34,709 bases of DNA from Campylobacterota bacterium (GTDB taxonomy: Bacteria > Campylobacterota > Campylobacteria > Campylobacterales > Hydrogenimonadaceae), in the NCBI GenBank assembly GCA_013153475.1, contig JAADEJ010000071.1, forward strand, positions 1 through 34,709, in the 5' to 3' direction. This document shows positions 6,676 to 14,688 of this stretch, in pieces. The translations under genes and the position numbers were made by a program. A model generated the notes under the pieces. That model searched no databases. It was not told the origin of the DNA and saw only the letters and a program-made list of their open reading frames with translations. The first letter of the stretch is position 1. Every line of letters starts with the position of its first letter.

Positions 6676-8473
6676 GGGATTTTTGCTGTTGACGCTGCTG
6701 TTGGCCTCGGCATGGGGTTCGCAGAAGCTGATGATCAACTTCTCCGATACCCCCATCGAGGATGTGGTGCGTTTCGTGGCCAAAGAGACGGGTCACAACA
6801 TTCTGATGACAGAGAAGATTACGGGAAAAGTCAATTTTATCTCCGAAAAGCCGATCGAGAAACGCAAACTTCTCTCGCTTTTGAGAAAAATCCTTCAGAC
6901 CAAAGGGTACACGGTAGTTCGGGACGAGAGCGGCGGCTACCTGATGGTCACCCGTTCGGCCAACGCCCGCAAGATGGCGACAACACGGCCGACCGACGCG
7001 GGCATGGTGACAAGGATTTTTCATCCCGGTTATATCAAACCCAGCGACGCGGTACAGAAACTGCGCTATCTGCTCAGCCAGTTCGCTTCGGTAACTTTTG
7101 ACAACGGGAAGATGGCCATTATCGTGACCGACTATCCCGAACGGGTGGAGCAGTTTGCCCTGATGCTCTCAAAAATAGACCGTCCCGTCAAAAAGAGCGT
7201 CTGGTTTATGGCGTTGCGGCACGCCGACGCCAAAGCCGCCGTGACCGATCTGATGCCGGTCTTCAAGGCGATGGAGTCGTCGTTGCGTTTTCCCGTGACG
7301 CTGAAAGCCGATACCAAGAGCAACGGTCTGATCGTCATTACCGACACGGCCGACACCGGAAAGATCAGGAAAATTATCGAAGAGTACGACACCCGGAGCG
7401 TTCCCAAAAAGATTACCAGCGACGTGCTCTTTCTCAACAACGCCGAGGCCAAGGCGACGGTGGGCATTTTGAAAGGGTTACTCAAGAGTTTTGACGCCCA
7501 GACCCGCAGCCAGGTCTCTTTCGAGGCCAAAGAGGATATCAACGCCATCGCCATCACCGGGACGCCCGAAGCCGTCAAACTGATCGAGAAAGTGATCAAA
7601 AAACTCGACATCGAGCAGCAACAGGTCTACATCAAGGCCCATATTTACGAAATCAGCCAGCGCAAAGTCGAGAATCTGGGCATTCGCTGGGGCGCGTTGG
7701 CGGGCGGTATCACCGGTAACGCCCTGGTGACGGGGCAACTCAACACCGGTACGGACGTTTTTCAGTTTCCTTCGCTGCTTCAGGGGTTGATCAATATGGA
7801 TAACATTGACGCCAACGTGGCGGTGGGCGCCATTATCGACCTGCTCAAGCAAAACGGCGCGGTGAACGTGGTGAGTGAGCCCAACATCCTTTGTATCAAC
7901 AACAAAAAATCCTCCGTCTACATCGGCAAGACCATCTCGATTCTCACCAGTACCGTTCAGGGCAACCAGACCACCGACCTGGCCCGCAACACCTACAGCC
8001 GGGAGGATATCGGTCTGACTTTGGAGGTCAAACCCCAGATCGCCAACGACAACAAGGTGTTGCTGGAGGTCAAAACCAAGCTGGAGGATATCGACCAGGC
8101 CAATACCACCGAAGCCGATCGCCCCACCACCTTCAAACGGGAGGTGCAGACGGTGGCCATCGCCAGAGACGGTGAGAACGTGATCATCGGAGGGCTGCTC
8201 AAAGACTATTACTCCAAGGGCGAGAACCGGGTGCCGATACTGGGGGATATACCGGTGATCGGTACGATCTTCCGCTCCAAAAACAATGTCAAAGACCAGG
8301 TCAATGTGATCATCATCCTGACACCCTACATTGTCAAAAACAGCCAGTCACTGGCCCAGATTCAGGCCAAGATCGCCGAGACGGAGAAGTTGAAAGCGGA
8401 ACTGGCGGTCGCGCTCGAGAAGCGTCTGGTCGGCAATGAAAAAGGCGAAAAACATGGCAAAAAAGAGCCTTGA
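6662..8473 (+). CDS. gspD: Type II secretion secretin GspD
   Basis: This 603-residue secretin begins with a signal peptide (about 1-20). An N0 domain follows (SDTPIEDVVRFVAKETG), then N1-N3 repeats and the C-terminal secretin domain with VVSEPNILCINNKK, IGLTLEVKPQI and VPILGDIPVIGTIFR, all secretin hallmarks. It forms the outer-membrane channel of the T2SS. The last ~65 residues after the beta-barrel are charged and could be a pilotin-binding S-domain; no pilotin gene is visible. ATG at 6662 lies inside the end of gspC, and the gene end overlaps gspE by 20 to 38 bases depending on the gspE start. Confidence 0.96.
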   Translation: MRFIKGFLLLTLLLASAWGSQKLMINFSDTPIEDVVRFVAKETGHNILMTEKITGKVNFISEKPIEKRKLLSLLRKILQTKGYTVVRDESGGYLMVTRSANARKMATTRPTDAGMVTRIFHPGYIKPSDAVQKLRYLLSQFASVTFDNGKMAIIVTDYPERVEQFALMLSKIDRPVKKSVWFMALRHADAKAAVTDLMPVFKAMESSLRFPVTLKADTKSNGLIVITDTADTGKIRKIIEEYDTRSVPKKITSDVLFLNNAEAKATVGILKGLLKSFDAQTRSQVSFEAKEDINAIAITGTPEAVKLIEKVIKKLDIEQQQVYIKAHIYEISQRKVENLGIRWGALAGGITGNALVTGQLNTGTDVFQFPSLLQGLINMDNIDANVAVGAIIDLLKQNGAVNVVSEPNILCINNKKSSVYIGKTISILTSTVQGNQTTDLARNTYSREDIGLTLEVKPQIANDNKVLLEVKTKLEDIDQANTTEADRPTTFKREVQTVAIARDGENVIIGGLLKDYYSKGENRVPILGDIPVIGTIFRSKNNVKDQVNVIIILTPYIVKNSQSLAQIQAKIAETEKLKAELAVALEKRLVGNEKGEKHGKKEP

Positions 8474-9968
8474 GCCCGCGTTTCGCAAGGTCGGGCAGAT
8501 CGATCCCCAGCCCTGGCGGGAGCTGGAGGGTATCGACTTTTTTCTCCGTAACGGCCTGCTCTTTACGCTTTATGAAGGCAAACCCCACGCCTGTTTGAAG
8601 GAGCAGCCCGATCCGGCGGCGCTCAACGCCTACGCCCGCCTGCCCGATCCGTTGCCGGTACTGTTGCTGGACGAGGAGCGTTACGGGCTTTTGAAGAAAC
8701 GCTTCAAGGAGATCGAGAGCGACGAACCGATCGGCGGCATCGAGGGGTATGAGGACGAGGAGCGTATTGACGAGATCCTGCAAAACGGGGATCTGATTTC
8801 GGGCGAGGAGTCTGCGCCGGTTATCCGTTACGTCAACTCCCTTTTTCTCAGGGCGATGAAAAAGCGGGCGACTGATATTCACATCGAGTCCTTTGCCAAA
8901 GAGGGGACGGTACGTTTTCGGATCGACGGGGTGCTCAACAAGGTGACGACCCTGAACAAAAGCGCCGTGGGGGCGGTGATCAACCGTATCAAGGTCATCT
9001 CCAACCTCGACATCTCCGAAACCCGCCTGCCCCAGGACGGCCGGACCCGTGTGACGGTGGCCGGCAAGGGGGTGGACGTGCGGGTGTCGGTGGTGCCGAC
9101 CTATAACGGGGAAAAAGTGGTGCTACGGCTCTTGATGCAGGAAGGCGCCGTGCCCTCTTTGCCGGAGCTCGGCTTTTCCGATGATGTTTTTGGGGGATTG
9201 AAGAGCCTGTTGAGACGCAGTTACGGCATGATTTTGATTACCGGCCCCACCGGATCGGGAAAATCGACGACGCTGCACGCCTTTTTGAGAGAGATCGACC
9301 ATGACCATTTCAATATCGTCACCGTCGAGGACCCGGTGGAGTACAACGCCGAGGGCATCAACCAGATTCAGGTCAACGAGAAGATCGACCTGACCTTTTC
9401 CAACGCCCTGCGGGCCATTTTGCGCCAGGACCCCGACATTATCATGGTGGGCGAGATGCGTGACCATGAGACGGCCAGAATCGCCGTGCAGGCCGCTACC
9501 ACCGGGCACCTGCTGCTTTCCACTCTACATACCAACAGCGCCGTCAGCGCCGTGACCCGGCTGATCGACCTGGGCATTCCTCCCTATCTGATCAGCTCTA
9601 CGTTAATCGGTATCGTGGCCCAGCGGCTGGTGCGTCTGCTCTGCCCCCACTGCAAACGCGAAACCGTGCCGGATGACGAGGATATCCGCTATTTCGATCT
9701 CTCCGAGAATCAGAGAGTCTACGAGGCGGTCGGTTGCGAGCGGTGCGACGGGACGGGTTATGTGGGACGCCGTGCCGTCGGGGAGATCATTCTGGTGGAC
9801 AGGGCTTTCGCGGCGTTGATTAAAGAGGATGTGACGGAAGAGACTCTTCTGGCCCATCTGGAACAAAACGGCCGTTTCGTGCCGCTTTTTGAAAAGGTGC
9901 GCCGGATGGTTGTCACGGGAGAGACCAGCGTGGTGGAAGCGGTTCGGGTGGGGGTCAAAGGGGTATGA
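8454..9968 (+). CDS. gspE: Type II secretion ATPase GspE
   Basis: This 504-residue cytoplasmic ATPase powers pseudopilus assembly. Walker A GPTGSGKST is at about 264-272, followed by the Asp-box region (VTVEDPVEYN), Walker B (DPDIIMVGEMRD) and the His box (LSTLHTNSA). A C-terminal zinc module has CPHC and CERC pairs, as in T2SS GspE and PilB. The N-terminal domain should bind GspL. ATG at 8454 is favoured because AAAGG lies 8 bases before it; an in-frame ATG at 8436 has no clear ribosome site. The stop overlaps the gspF start as ATGA. Confidence 0.96.
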   Translation: MAKKSLEPAFRKVGQIDPQPWRELEGIDFFLRNGLLFTLYEGKPHACLKEQPDPAALNAYARLPDPLPVLLLDEERYGLLKKRFKEIESDEPIGGIEGYEDEERIDEILQNGDLISGEESAPVIRYVNSLFLRAMKKRATDIHIESFAKEGTVRFRIDGVLNKVTTLNKSAVGAVINRIKVISNLDISETRLPQDGRTRVTVAGKGVDVRVSVVPTYNGEKVVLRLLMQEGAVPSLPELGFSDDVFGGLKSLLRRSYGMILITGPTGSGKSTTLHAFLREIDHDHFNIVTVEDPVEYNAEGINQIQVNEKIDLTFSNALRAILRQDPDIIMVGEMRDHETARIAVQAATTGHLLLSTLHTNSAVSAVTRLIDLGIPPYLISSTLIGIVAQRLVRLLCPHCKRETVPDDEDIRYFDLSENQRVYEAVGCERCDGTGYVGRRAVGEIILVDRAFAALIKEDVTEETLLAHLEQNGRFVPLFEKVRRMVVTGETSVVEAVRVGVKGV

Positions 9969-11161
9969 CCTACCGCTACAAAGGGTATGACGAAGCAGGC
10001 AAACGGGTACGCGGTACTGTCGTGGCCGATACGCCCGACGCCGCGACGGCCGTTTTGCGGGAGAGAGGTGTTTTTGTAGAGAAACTGAGCGAATATACGC
10101 CTCTTTTTACACGGGCTCTTCCTCCCGCCGTGATGGAGGCGCTGGGTCGTAATCTCGGGCTGTATCTGAAAGCGGGGATTCCCCTGCCCAAAGGGCTTAA
10201 ACTTTTGATGGAAGGGTACGCGCCCGCTTCGCCCGCCTACCGTTTTTTGGCGGAACTTTTGCGGGAGATCGAGGGGGGACGCGGCTTTTACGAGGCCCTG
10301 AGCCGCCAGAAAATCTACCGGATACCCCCTTTCTATCTTCAGACGGTGCGGGTGGCCCAGACGGCGGGTACACTGGAGCGGGTTTTGCCGGAATTGGCCG
10401 ACTATGTGGCCGCCCAGGAGCGGGTGCGGCGCGAGACGGCCAAAGCATTCATCTATCCCGCTTTTATCATGATCATCGCCGTGGGGATGATCAACTTCAT
10501 GCTGGTGGCTATTATTCCCAAGATTGTCGGTATGTTCGAGACCACCGGTTCCAAACTGCCGACAGCTACCAAAATCACGCTGGCCGTCTCCGATTTTTTC
10601 CGCTACCACGGCGTGTTGCTGCTGGTGTTGCTGACTGTTGTGGCGGCGGCGGGCGTATGGGCGTGGCGCAGTGAACGGTTTGGGGTCGTGATGGAGCGGT
10701 GGTTGCTGAAATTTCCCTTTTTCGGTAAGATGGTCGCCATGCGGGAGCTGGGGCGCTTCAGCCGGGTGATGGCGTTGTTGATGCAAAGCGGCGTACCTTT
10801 CGCCGTGGCGTTGGACAATGCCGCCAAAACCGTCACCAACCGTTATATGCGAGGTCTCTTTACGAAGGTGGCCGAGCGGGTTGTGGAGGGGCGCGGTTTT
10901 ACCGCCGCCGTCGGGGAGGTAATGCCTCCGCGTCTCATTCCCAAAGATTTCGTCAATGCCGTGGCATTGGGAGAGCAGAGCTCCTATCTCGCGGATTCCC
11001 TGGCCGCGTTGGCCGAGCTTTACGATCGACAGAACCGTGACCGGATCGACGTGATGCTGGCCCTGCTTGAACCGGTGCTGATGCTGGTGATCGGCGGGGT
11101 GATCGGTTTTCTGGTGATCTCGATGCTGCTGCCGATTTTTACGATCAATCTGGAGGGATAG
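9965..11161 (+). CDS. gspF: Type II secretion inner-membrane platform protein GspF
   Basis: This 398-residue polytopic protein opens with the YRYKGYDEAGKRVRG segment typical of GspF/PilC. Two T2SSF repeats follow (about 65-190 and 265-390), each followed by hydrophobic helices (about 168-190, 215-235 and 368-392). It is the rotary platform at the base of the pseudopilus, contacting GspE and GspL. The ATGA overlap with gspE shows coupling. It is the last recognisable T2SS gene of the plus arm. Confidence 0.95.
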   Translation: MTYRYKGYDEAGKRVRGTVVADTPDAATAVLRERGVFVEKLSEYTPLFTRALPPAVMEALGRNLGLYLKAGIPLPKGLKLLMEGYAPASPAYRFLAELLREIEGGRGFYEALSRQKIYRIPPFYLQTVRVAQTAGTLERVLPELADYVAAQERVRRETAKAFIYPAFIMIIAVGMINFMLVAIIPKIVGMFETTGSKLPTATKITLAVSDFFRYHGVLLLVLLTVVAAAGVWAWRSERFGVVMERWLLKFPFFGKMVAMRELGRFSRVMALLMQSGVPFAVALDNAAKTVTNRYMRGLFTKVAERVVEGRGFTAAVGEVMPPRLIPKDFVNAVALGEQSSYLADSLAALAELYDRQNRDRIDVMLALLEPVLMLVIGGVIGFLVISMLLPIFTINLEG

Positions 11162-11163
11162 TC

Positions 11164-12063
11164 ATGGTTATCAAAGAGATTCAGCAATATGCCGAAATCC
11201 GTCCCAAAGCGCGGGCCTATCTTTGTTTTCTGCTTTCAAGAAACATTCCCAACAAGACGCCCGAGATCACGCTGGATACCATCGTCACGGCCCTGAAACG
11301 GATCAAGAAAGAGGTTCGGGAGATCGAGGCGCTCTATGTGCTCGATCCCAAGGGAAAGCAGGTGATCAACAACATTTCCCGCAATCCCGACTACCGAACC
11401 GGCGAGGGTGAGAACCGGGCGGAGCGGGCCTACTACTACCGGGCGGTGCGGGAGAAGCGCTGTATCCTGACCGATCCCTACCCCTCCCGGATCGAGGGAA
11501 AGCTGGTGGTGACGGCGGCCTATCCGGTCTATGACGACAAAGGGAAACTGCGCTACGTGGTGGCGTTGGATATTCCGCTGGACAGACTCCTGCACATGGT
11601 GCACCCCTCTTCGGGAGAGACGGCCTTCGGACGCTTTTCCAAAATCAGTTACGGCGCCTTTTCGGCGGCTTTGCTGGCGGTAGCTTTTATTCTCTTTATC
11701 AACGGTGTCAAAGCTTTCTTTACCTCCGAACTCAATATTTTACACATCGACATCAAGGAGATGTTCGAGGCGACCATTCTGCTCACACTCTCGCTGGCCA
11801 TTTTTGACCTGGTCAAGGCGATTTTCGAGGAAGAGGTGTTGGGCCACCACAAGAAAGGGGAGCCCGACGAGATCCACAAGACAATGGTACGGTTTCTGGG
11901 CTCCATTATCATCGCCCTGGCTATCGAAGCGTTGATGCTGGTTTTCAAATTCGCTATAATCGACCCCGAAAAACTGGTCTATGCCGTCTATCTGATCGGC
12001 GGCGTGACGATGCTTCTGTTTGGACTCTCCATCTATTTACGGAGTATCTCGAAACGCTCATAG
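11164..12063 (+). CDS. PDC-type sensor membrane protein, possibly PglG-related
   Basis: This 299-residue protein has an N-terminal PDC/dCache-like sensor domain (about 45-150; LYVLDPKGKQVINNIS and LVVTAAYPVYDDKGKL with a final VALDI are typical). Four hydrophobic helices follow near 160-180, 200-222, 243-263 and 270-291. No membrane helix precedes the sensor domain, although such domains usually lie outside the cytoplasm, so the topology is unclear. Length, layout and nearness to cheY recall PglG (Cj1119c), a protein of unknown role beside the C. jejuni N-glycosylation genes; this link is from memory. There is no output domain. A GGAGG ribosome site precedes the ATG. It follows gspF by 2 bases and may be cotranscribed with it. 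Confidence 0.7.
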   Translation: MVIKEIQQYAEIRPKARAYLCFLLSRNIPNKTPEITLDTIVTALKRIKKEVREIEALYVLDPKGKQVINNISRNPDYRTGEGENRAERAYYYRAVREKRCILTDPYPSRIEGKLVVTAAYPVYDDKGKLRYVVALDIPLDRLLHMVHPSSGETAFGRFSKISYGAFSAALLAVAFILFINGVKAFFTSELNILHIDIKEMFEATILLTLSLAIFDLVKAIFEEEVLGHHKKGEPDEIHKTMVRFLGSIIIALAIEALMLVFKFAIIDPEKLVYAVYLIGGVTMLLFGLSIYLRSISKRS

Positions 12064-12079
12064 GCCGAAAGAGGGATCA

Positions 12080-12688
12080 ATGGTCGCGATTATCGACTAC
12101 AATATGGGTAACCTGGCCAGCGTGCGCAACGCCCTGGCCAAGATCGGCGCCGAATGTAAGGTGGTTTCCGACCCCGACGCGGTTCAAAGCTATGAGAGGG
12201 TGTTACTGCCCGGGGTCGGGGCCTTTGGTGACGCCATGGTCCATCTGCGCCAAAACGGTATGGATGAAGCGATCAGGGCCTACGCCCTCTCCGGCCGGCC
12301 GATGCTGGGGATCTGCCTGGGGATGCAACTGCTTTTTGAGAAGAGTGATGAGTTTGGCGAGCACGAGGGGCTGGGTCTCATTCCCGGTGAAGTCAAACCT
12401 TTTGATACCGCCCGGTTTGAGACCCCCCACAAAGTGCCCCATATGGGCTGGAACGCCCTGCGCCGGGAGGAGAGCCCGCTTTTTAAAGGTCTGCCGGCCT
12501 CGTTTTACCTCTACTTTGTCCACTCTTTTCATGCCGTTACCGGTGACGCTTACACGATTGGGCGTACCTTTTACGGCTATGAGTTTGCCGCCGCCGTGGC
12601 CAAAGAGAATGTCTTTGGTATTCAACCCCACCCCGAAAAATCCCATGACAACGGATTGAAAATTTTGAAAAACTTTATGGAGCTGTAA
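12080..12688 (+). CDS. hisH: Imidazole glycerol phosphate synthase glutaminase subunit HisH
   Basis: This 202-residue class I glutamine amidotransferase has the nucleophile elbow GICLGMQ (C79), the oxyanion strand [10 protein letters not shown], and the His-Glu pair in QPHPEKS (H184, E186). It supplies ammonia to HisF for step five of histidine synthesis; hisF is not in the window. ATG at 12080 has GAGGGA just upstream and begins the conserved IIDYNMGN strand; an in-frame ATG at 12020 inside the previous gene is rejected. It stands 5 bases before hisA. Confidence 0.95.
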   Translation: MVAIIDYNMGNLASVRNALAKIGAECKVVSDPDAVQSYERVLLPGVGAFGDAMVHLRQNGMDEAIRAYALSGRPMLGICLGMQLLFEKSDEFGEHEGLGLIPGEVKPFDTARFETPHKVPHMGWNALRREESPLFKGLPASFYLYFVHSFHAVTGDAYTIGRTFYGYEFAAAVAKENVFGIQPHPEKSHDNGLKILKNFMEL

Positions 12689-12693
12689 AAACG

Positions 12694-13404
12694 ATGGATA
12701 TTTTACCCGCGATTGACCTCAAAGACGGCCGCTGTGTGCGTCTGACCAAGGGACTGATGGAGAGCGCCAAAATATACAGTGACGAACCGTGGCAGGTGGC
12801 CCGGGCGTTTGAGCGGATGGGCGCCAGGTGGTTGCATCTGGTCGATCTCAACGGCGCCTTCGCCGGTGAGCCCAAAAACCTTGAGCAGATTGAGATGATC
12901 CGCAAACATTGTAATCTGAAGATGGAGCTGGGTGGCGGCATCCGGGACGAGGCGACGATTCGCCGTTATCTCGATTTGGGCATCGACCGGCTGATTTTAG
13001 GGTCCATCGCCGTCAAAGATCCCGATTTCGTCAAGGCGATGGCGGCCAAATACCCCATTGCCGTGGGCATCGACGCCGTTGACGGCTATGTGGCCGTGGA
13101 GGGGTGGGCCGAAGTGAGTGAAATGCCCGCGACCGAGTTGGCCAAGGCCTTCGCCGACTGCGGCGTGGAAGCGATTATCTGCACCGATGTGGGAAAAGAC
13201 GGTACACTTTCGGGCGTAAATGTCGATTTTACCGTTAGCATCGCCGAAGCTTCCGGCGTGCCTACCATCGCCAGCGGTGGTGTGAGGGACATGCGTGATA
13301 TCGAAGCGCTTCAGGCTACGGGTCGGGTAGCCGGCGTGATTGTCGGGAAAGCCTATTACGAGGGGACGATTGACCTCAAAGAGGCTTTCGCGGCGATAGC
13401 TTAA
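12694..13404 (+). CDS. hisA: Phosphoribosylformimino-5-aminoimidazole carboxamide ribotide isomerase HisA
   Basis: This 236-residue TIM-barrel enzyme catalyses the Amadori isomerisation of ProFAR to PRFAR, the substrate of HisFH. The catalytic Asp is D8 in [13 protein letters not shown]; the second is in CTDVGKDGT. Phosphate-binding GGGIRD and SGGVRDMRD segments are present. The downstream neighbour of hisH makes substrate and glutaminase supply adjacent in one operon. The N-terminal sequence identifies HisA rather than the homologous HisF. Confidence 0.95.
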   Translation: MDILPAIDLKDGRCVRLTKGLMESAKIYSDEPWQVARAFERMGARWLHLVDLNGAFAGEPKNLEQIEMIRKHCNLKMELGGGIRDEATIRRYLDLGIDRLILGSIAVKDPDFVKAMAAKYPIAVGIDAVDGYVAVEGWAEVSEMPATELAKAFADCGVEAIICTDVGKDGTLSGVNVDFTVSIAEASGVPTIASGGVRDMRDIEALQATGRVAGVIVGKAYYEGTIDLKEAFAAIA

Positions 13405-13405
13405 A

Positions 13406-13420
13406 CTGCTTTAAAAGCAG
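13406..13420 (+). other. Short hairpin before cheY
   Basis: CTGCT-TTAAA-AGCAG can form a 5-bp stem just after hisA. No U-run follows, so it is not a standard terminator. It sits where the -35 region of the cheY promoter would be. Confidence 0.3.
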
Positions 13421-13427
13421 ATGTGGA

Positions 13428-13433
13428 TAAAAT
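13428..13433 (+). promoter_or_regulatory. Probable cheY promoter -10
   Basis: TAAAAT lies about 31 bases before the cheY GTG, in the A+T-rich gap after hisA. The -35 is not recognisable. Confidence 0.4.
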
Positions 13434-13463
13434 AGTCACAATTTTACAGATGAAGGATCGACA

Positions 13464-13841
13464 GTGAAAATCATGGTGGTTGACGACAGTTCGACAATGC
13501 GTCGGATTATCAAAAACACGCTGAATCGCCTGGGATACAAAGATCTTCTCGAAGCCGCCGACGGGGCGGAAGCCTGGGAAATCATGCAGGCGAACAAAGA
13601 TTCGATCGGGGTACTCATTACCGACTGGAATATGCCCAACATGAACGGTCTGGAACTGGTCAAAAAAGTACGCTCCCAGCCGGAGTTCGAGGATATTCCC
13701 ATCATCATGGTCACCACCGAAGGCGGGAAAGCCGAGGTGATTACGGCCCTCAAAGCGGGGGTGAACAACTACATTGTCAAACCCTTTACCCCGCAGGTTC
13801 TCAAAGAGAAACTCGAAGCGGTACTGGGTCTGAACGACTGA
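13464..13841 (+). CDS. cheY: Chemotaxis response regulator CheY
   Basis: This 125-residue single receiver domain carries the signals of phosphorylated chemoreceptor arrays to the flagellar switch. The acidic pair is D7-D8, the phosphoacceptor D54 (ITDWNMPN), the switch Thr T84 (MVTTEG) and the Lys K106 (VKPF). There is no output domain. The GTG start at 13464 is supported by AAGGA with a 6-base spacer. cheY followed by prmA and ftsH is a known arrangement in Helicobacter and Campylobacter. With the PflB candidate further along, it suggests a motile cell. Confidence 0.93.
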   Translation: MKIMVVDDSSTMRRIIKNTLNRLGYKDLLEAADGAEAWEIMQANKDSIGVLITDWNMPNMNGLELVKKVRSQPEFEDIPIIMVTTEGGKAEVITALKAGVNNYIVKPFTPQVLKEKLEAVLGLND

Positions 13842-13855
13842 CGCCGCAAACCCCC

Positions 13856-14686
13856 ATGAACGCCATTTACTACGAGCTGACGGTGAGGCCGTCGGCCCAT
13901 CCTGACCTTTTTGCCGACTATATCCAGGAACTTTTCAACGACGCCATCGAAATCGGTGAAGATGCCGTGATTGTCAGGAGCGAAAAACCGGTTGACGCAC
14001 TGCGACAACAGATTGAGGCCTTTGCCGATACCCTCTCTTCGCGCCTGAACGAACCGGTGACGGTGCGGTGTGAAGTGGAAGAGAAAGAGAACGTGGACTG
14101 GATCGCCGCCTATCGGGCGGCCATCCGGCCGGTGGAAGTGCCCCCTTTTTACGTCTATCCCAGTTGGGAGTCGCCCAAAGAGGGGATGATCAATATCTGT
14201 ATCGATCCGACGCTGGCTTTCGGGTCGGGCCATCACGAGACCACCGCGGGGTGCCTGCGGGCTCTTGGGCGCTATGTCCAAAGCGGTGAGCGGTGGCTGG
14301 ACGTGGGGTGCGGCAGCGGGATACTGGGCATCGCCGCCGCCAAACTGGGCGCGCGGGTGGAAGCGTGCGACACCGATCCCCTGGCGGTAGAGAACGCCGC
14401 CAAAAATTTCGCGCTCAACCGTTGTGCGTATACCCGTATCTGGGAAGGCTCCGTGACGTTGGCCGAAGGGGAGTATGACGGCGTGGCGGCCAACATTGTC
14501 GCCGATGTGCTCATCATGCTCGCCTCCGACTTAAAAAAGCGGGTTAAAAAGGGCGGCCTATTGATTCTTTCGGGGATACTCGATACAAAAGAGGCGGCGG
14601 TGGCGGAAAAGTTTTCCGATCTTCAACTGCTTGAGAGCTTCGCCGACAACGAGTGGCGAACCAAAATCTACCGGAAACAAGGATAA
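13856..14686 (+). CDS. prmA: Ribosomal protein L11 methyltransferase PrmA
   Basis: This 276-residue enzyme is a SAM-dependent methyltransferase that trimethylates ribosomal protein L11. The C-terminal Rossmann domain has motif I LDVGCGSGILGIAAAKLGA, the acidic loop ACDTDPLAVENA and the NIVADVL motif IV-like segment. IDPTLAFGSGHHETT is the classic PrmA family signature before motif I. The N-terminal domain should bind L11. It lies between cheY and ftsH and its stop is only 2 bases before the ftsH start. Confidence 0.93.
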   Translation: MNAIYYELTVRPSAHPDLFADYIQELFNDAIEIGEDAVIVRSEKPVDALRQQIEAFADTLSSRLNEPVTVRCEVEEKENVDWIAAYRAAIRPVEVPPFYVYPSWESPKEGMINICIDPTLAFGSGHHETTAGCLRALGRYVQSGERWLDVGCGSGILGIAAAKLGARVEACDTDPLAVENAAKNFALNRCAYTRIWEGSVTLAEGEYDGVAANIVADVLIMLASDLKKRVKKGGLLILSGILDTKEAAVAEKFSDLQLLESFADNEWRTKIYRKQG

Positions 14687-14688
14687 CC

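Noticed and set aside
9758-10786. 342-codon minus-strand open frame opposite gspE/gspF
   Set aside because: His/Gln/Pro-rich translation without domain features; lies across two conserved overlapping genes.
12020-12079. Upstream in-frame start for hisH
   Set aside because: Overlaps the preceding gene; the 20 extra residues are not part of the HisH fold and the ATG at 12080 has a ribosome site.
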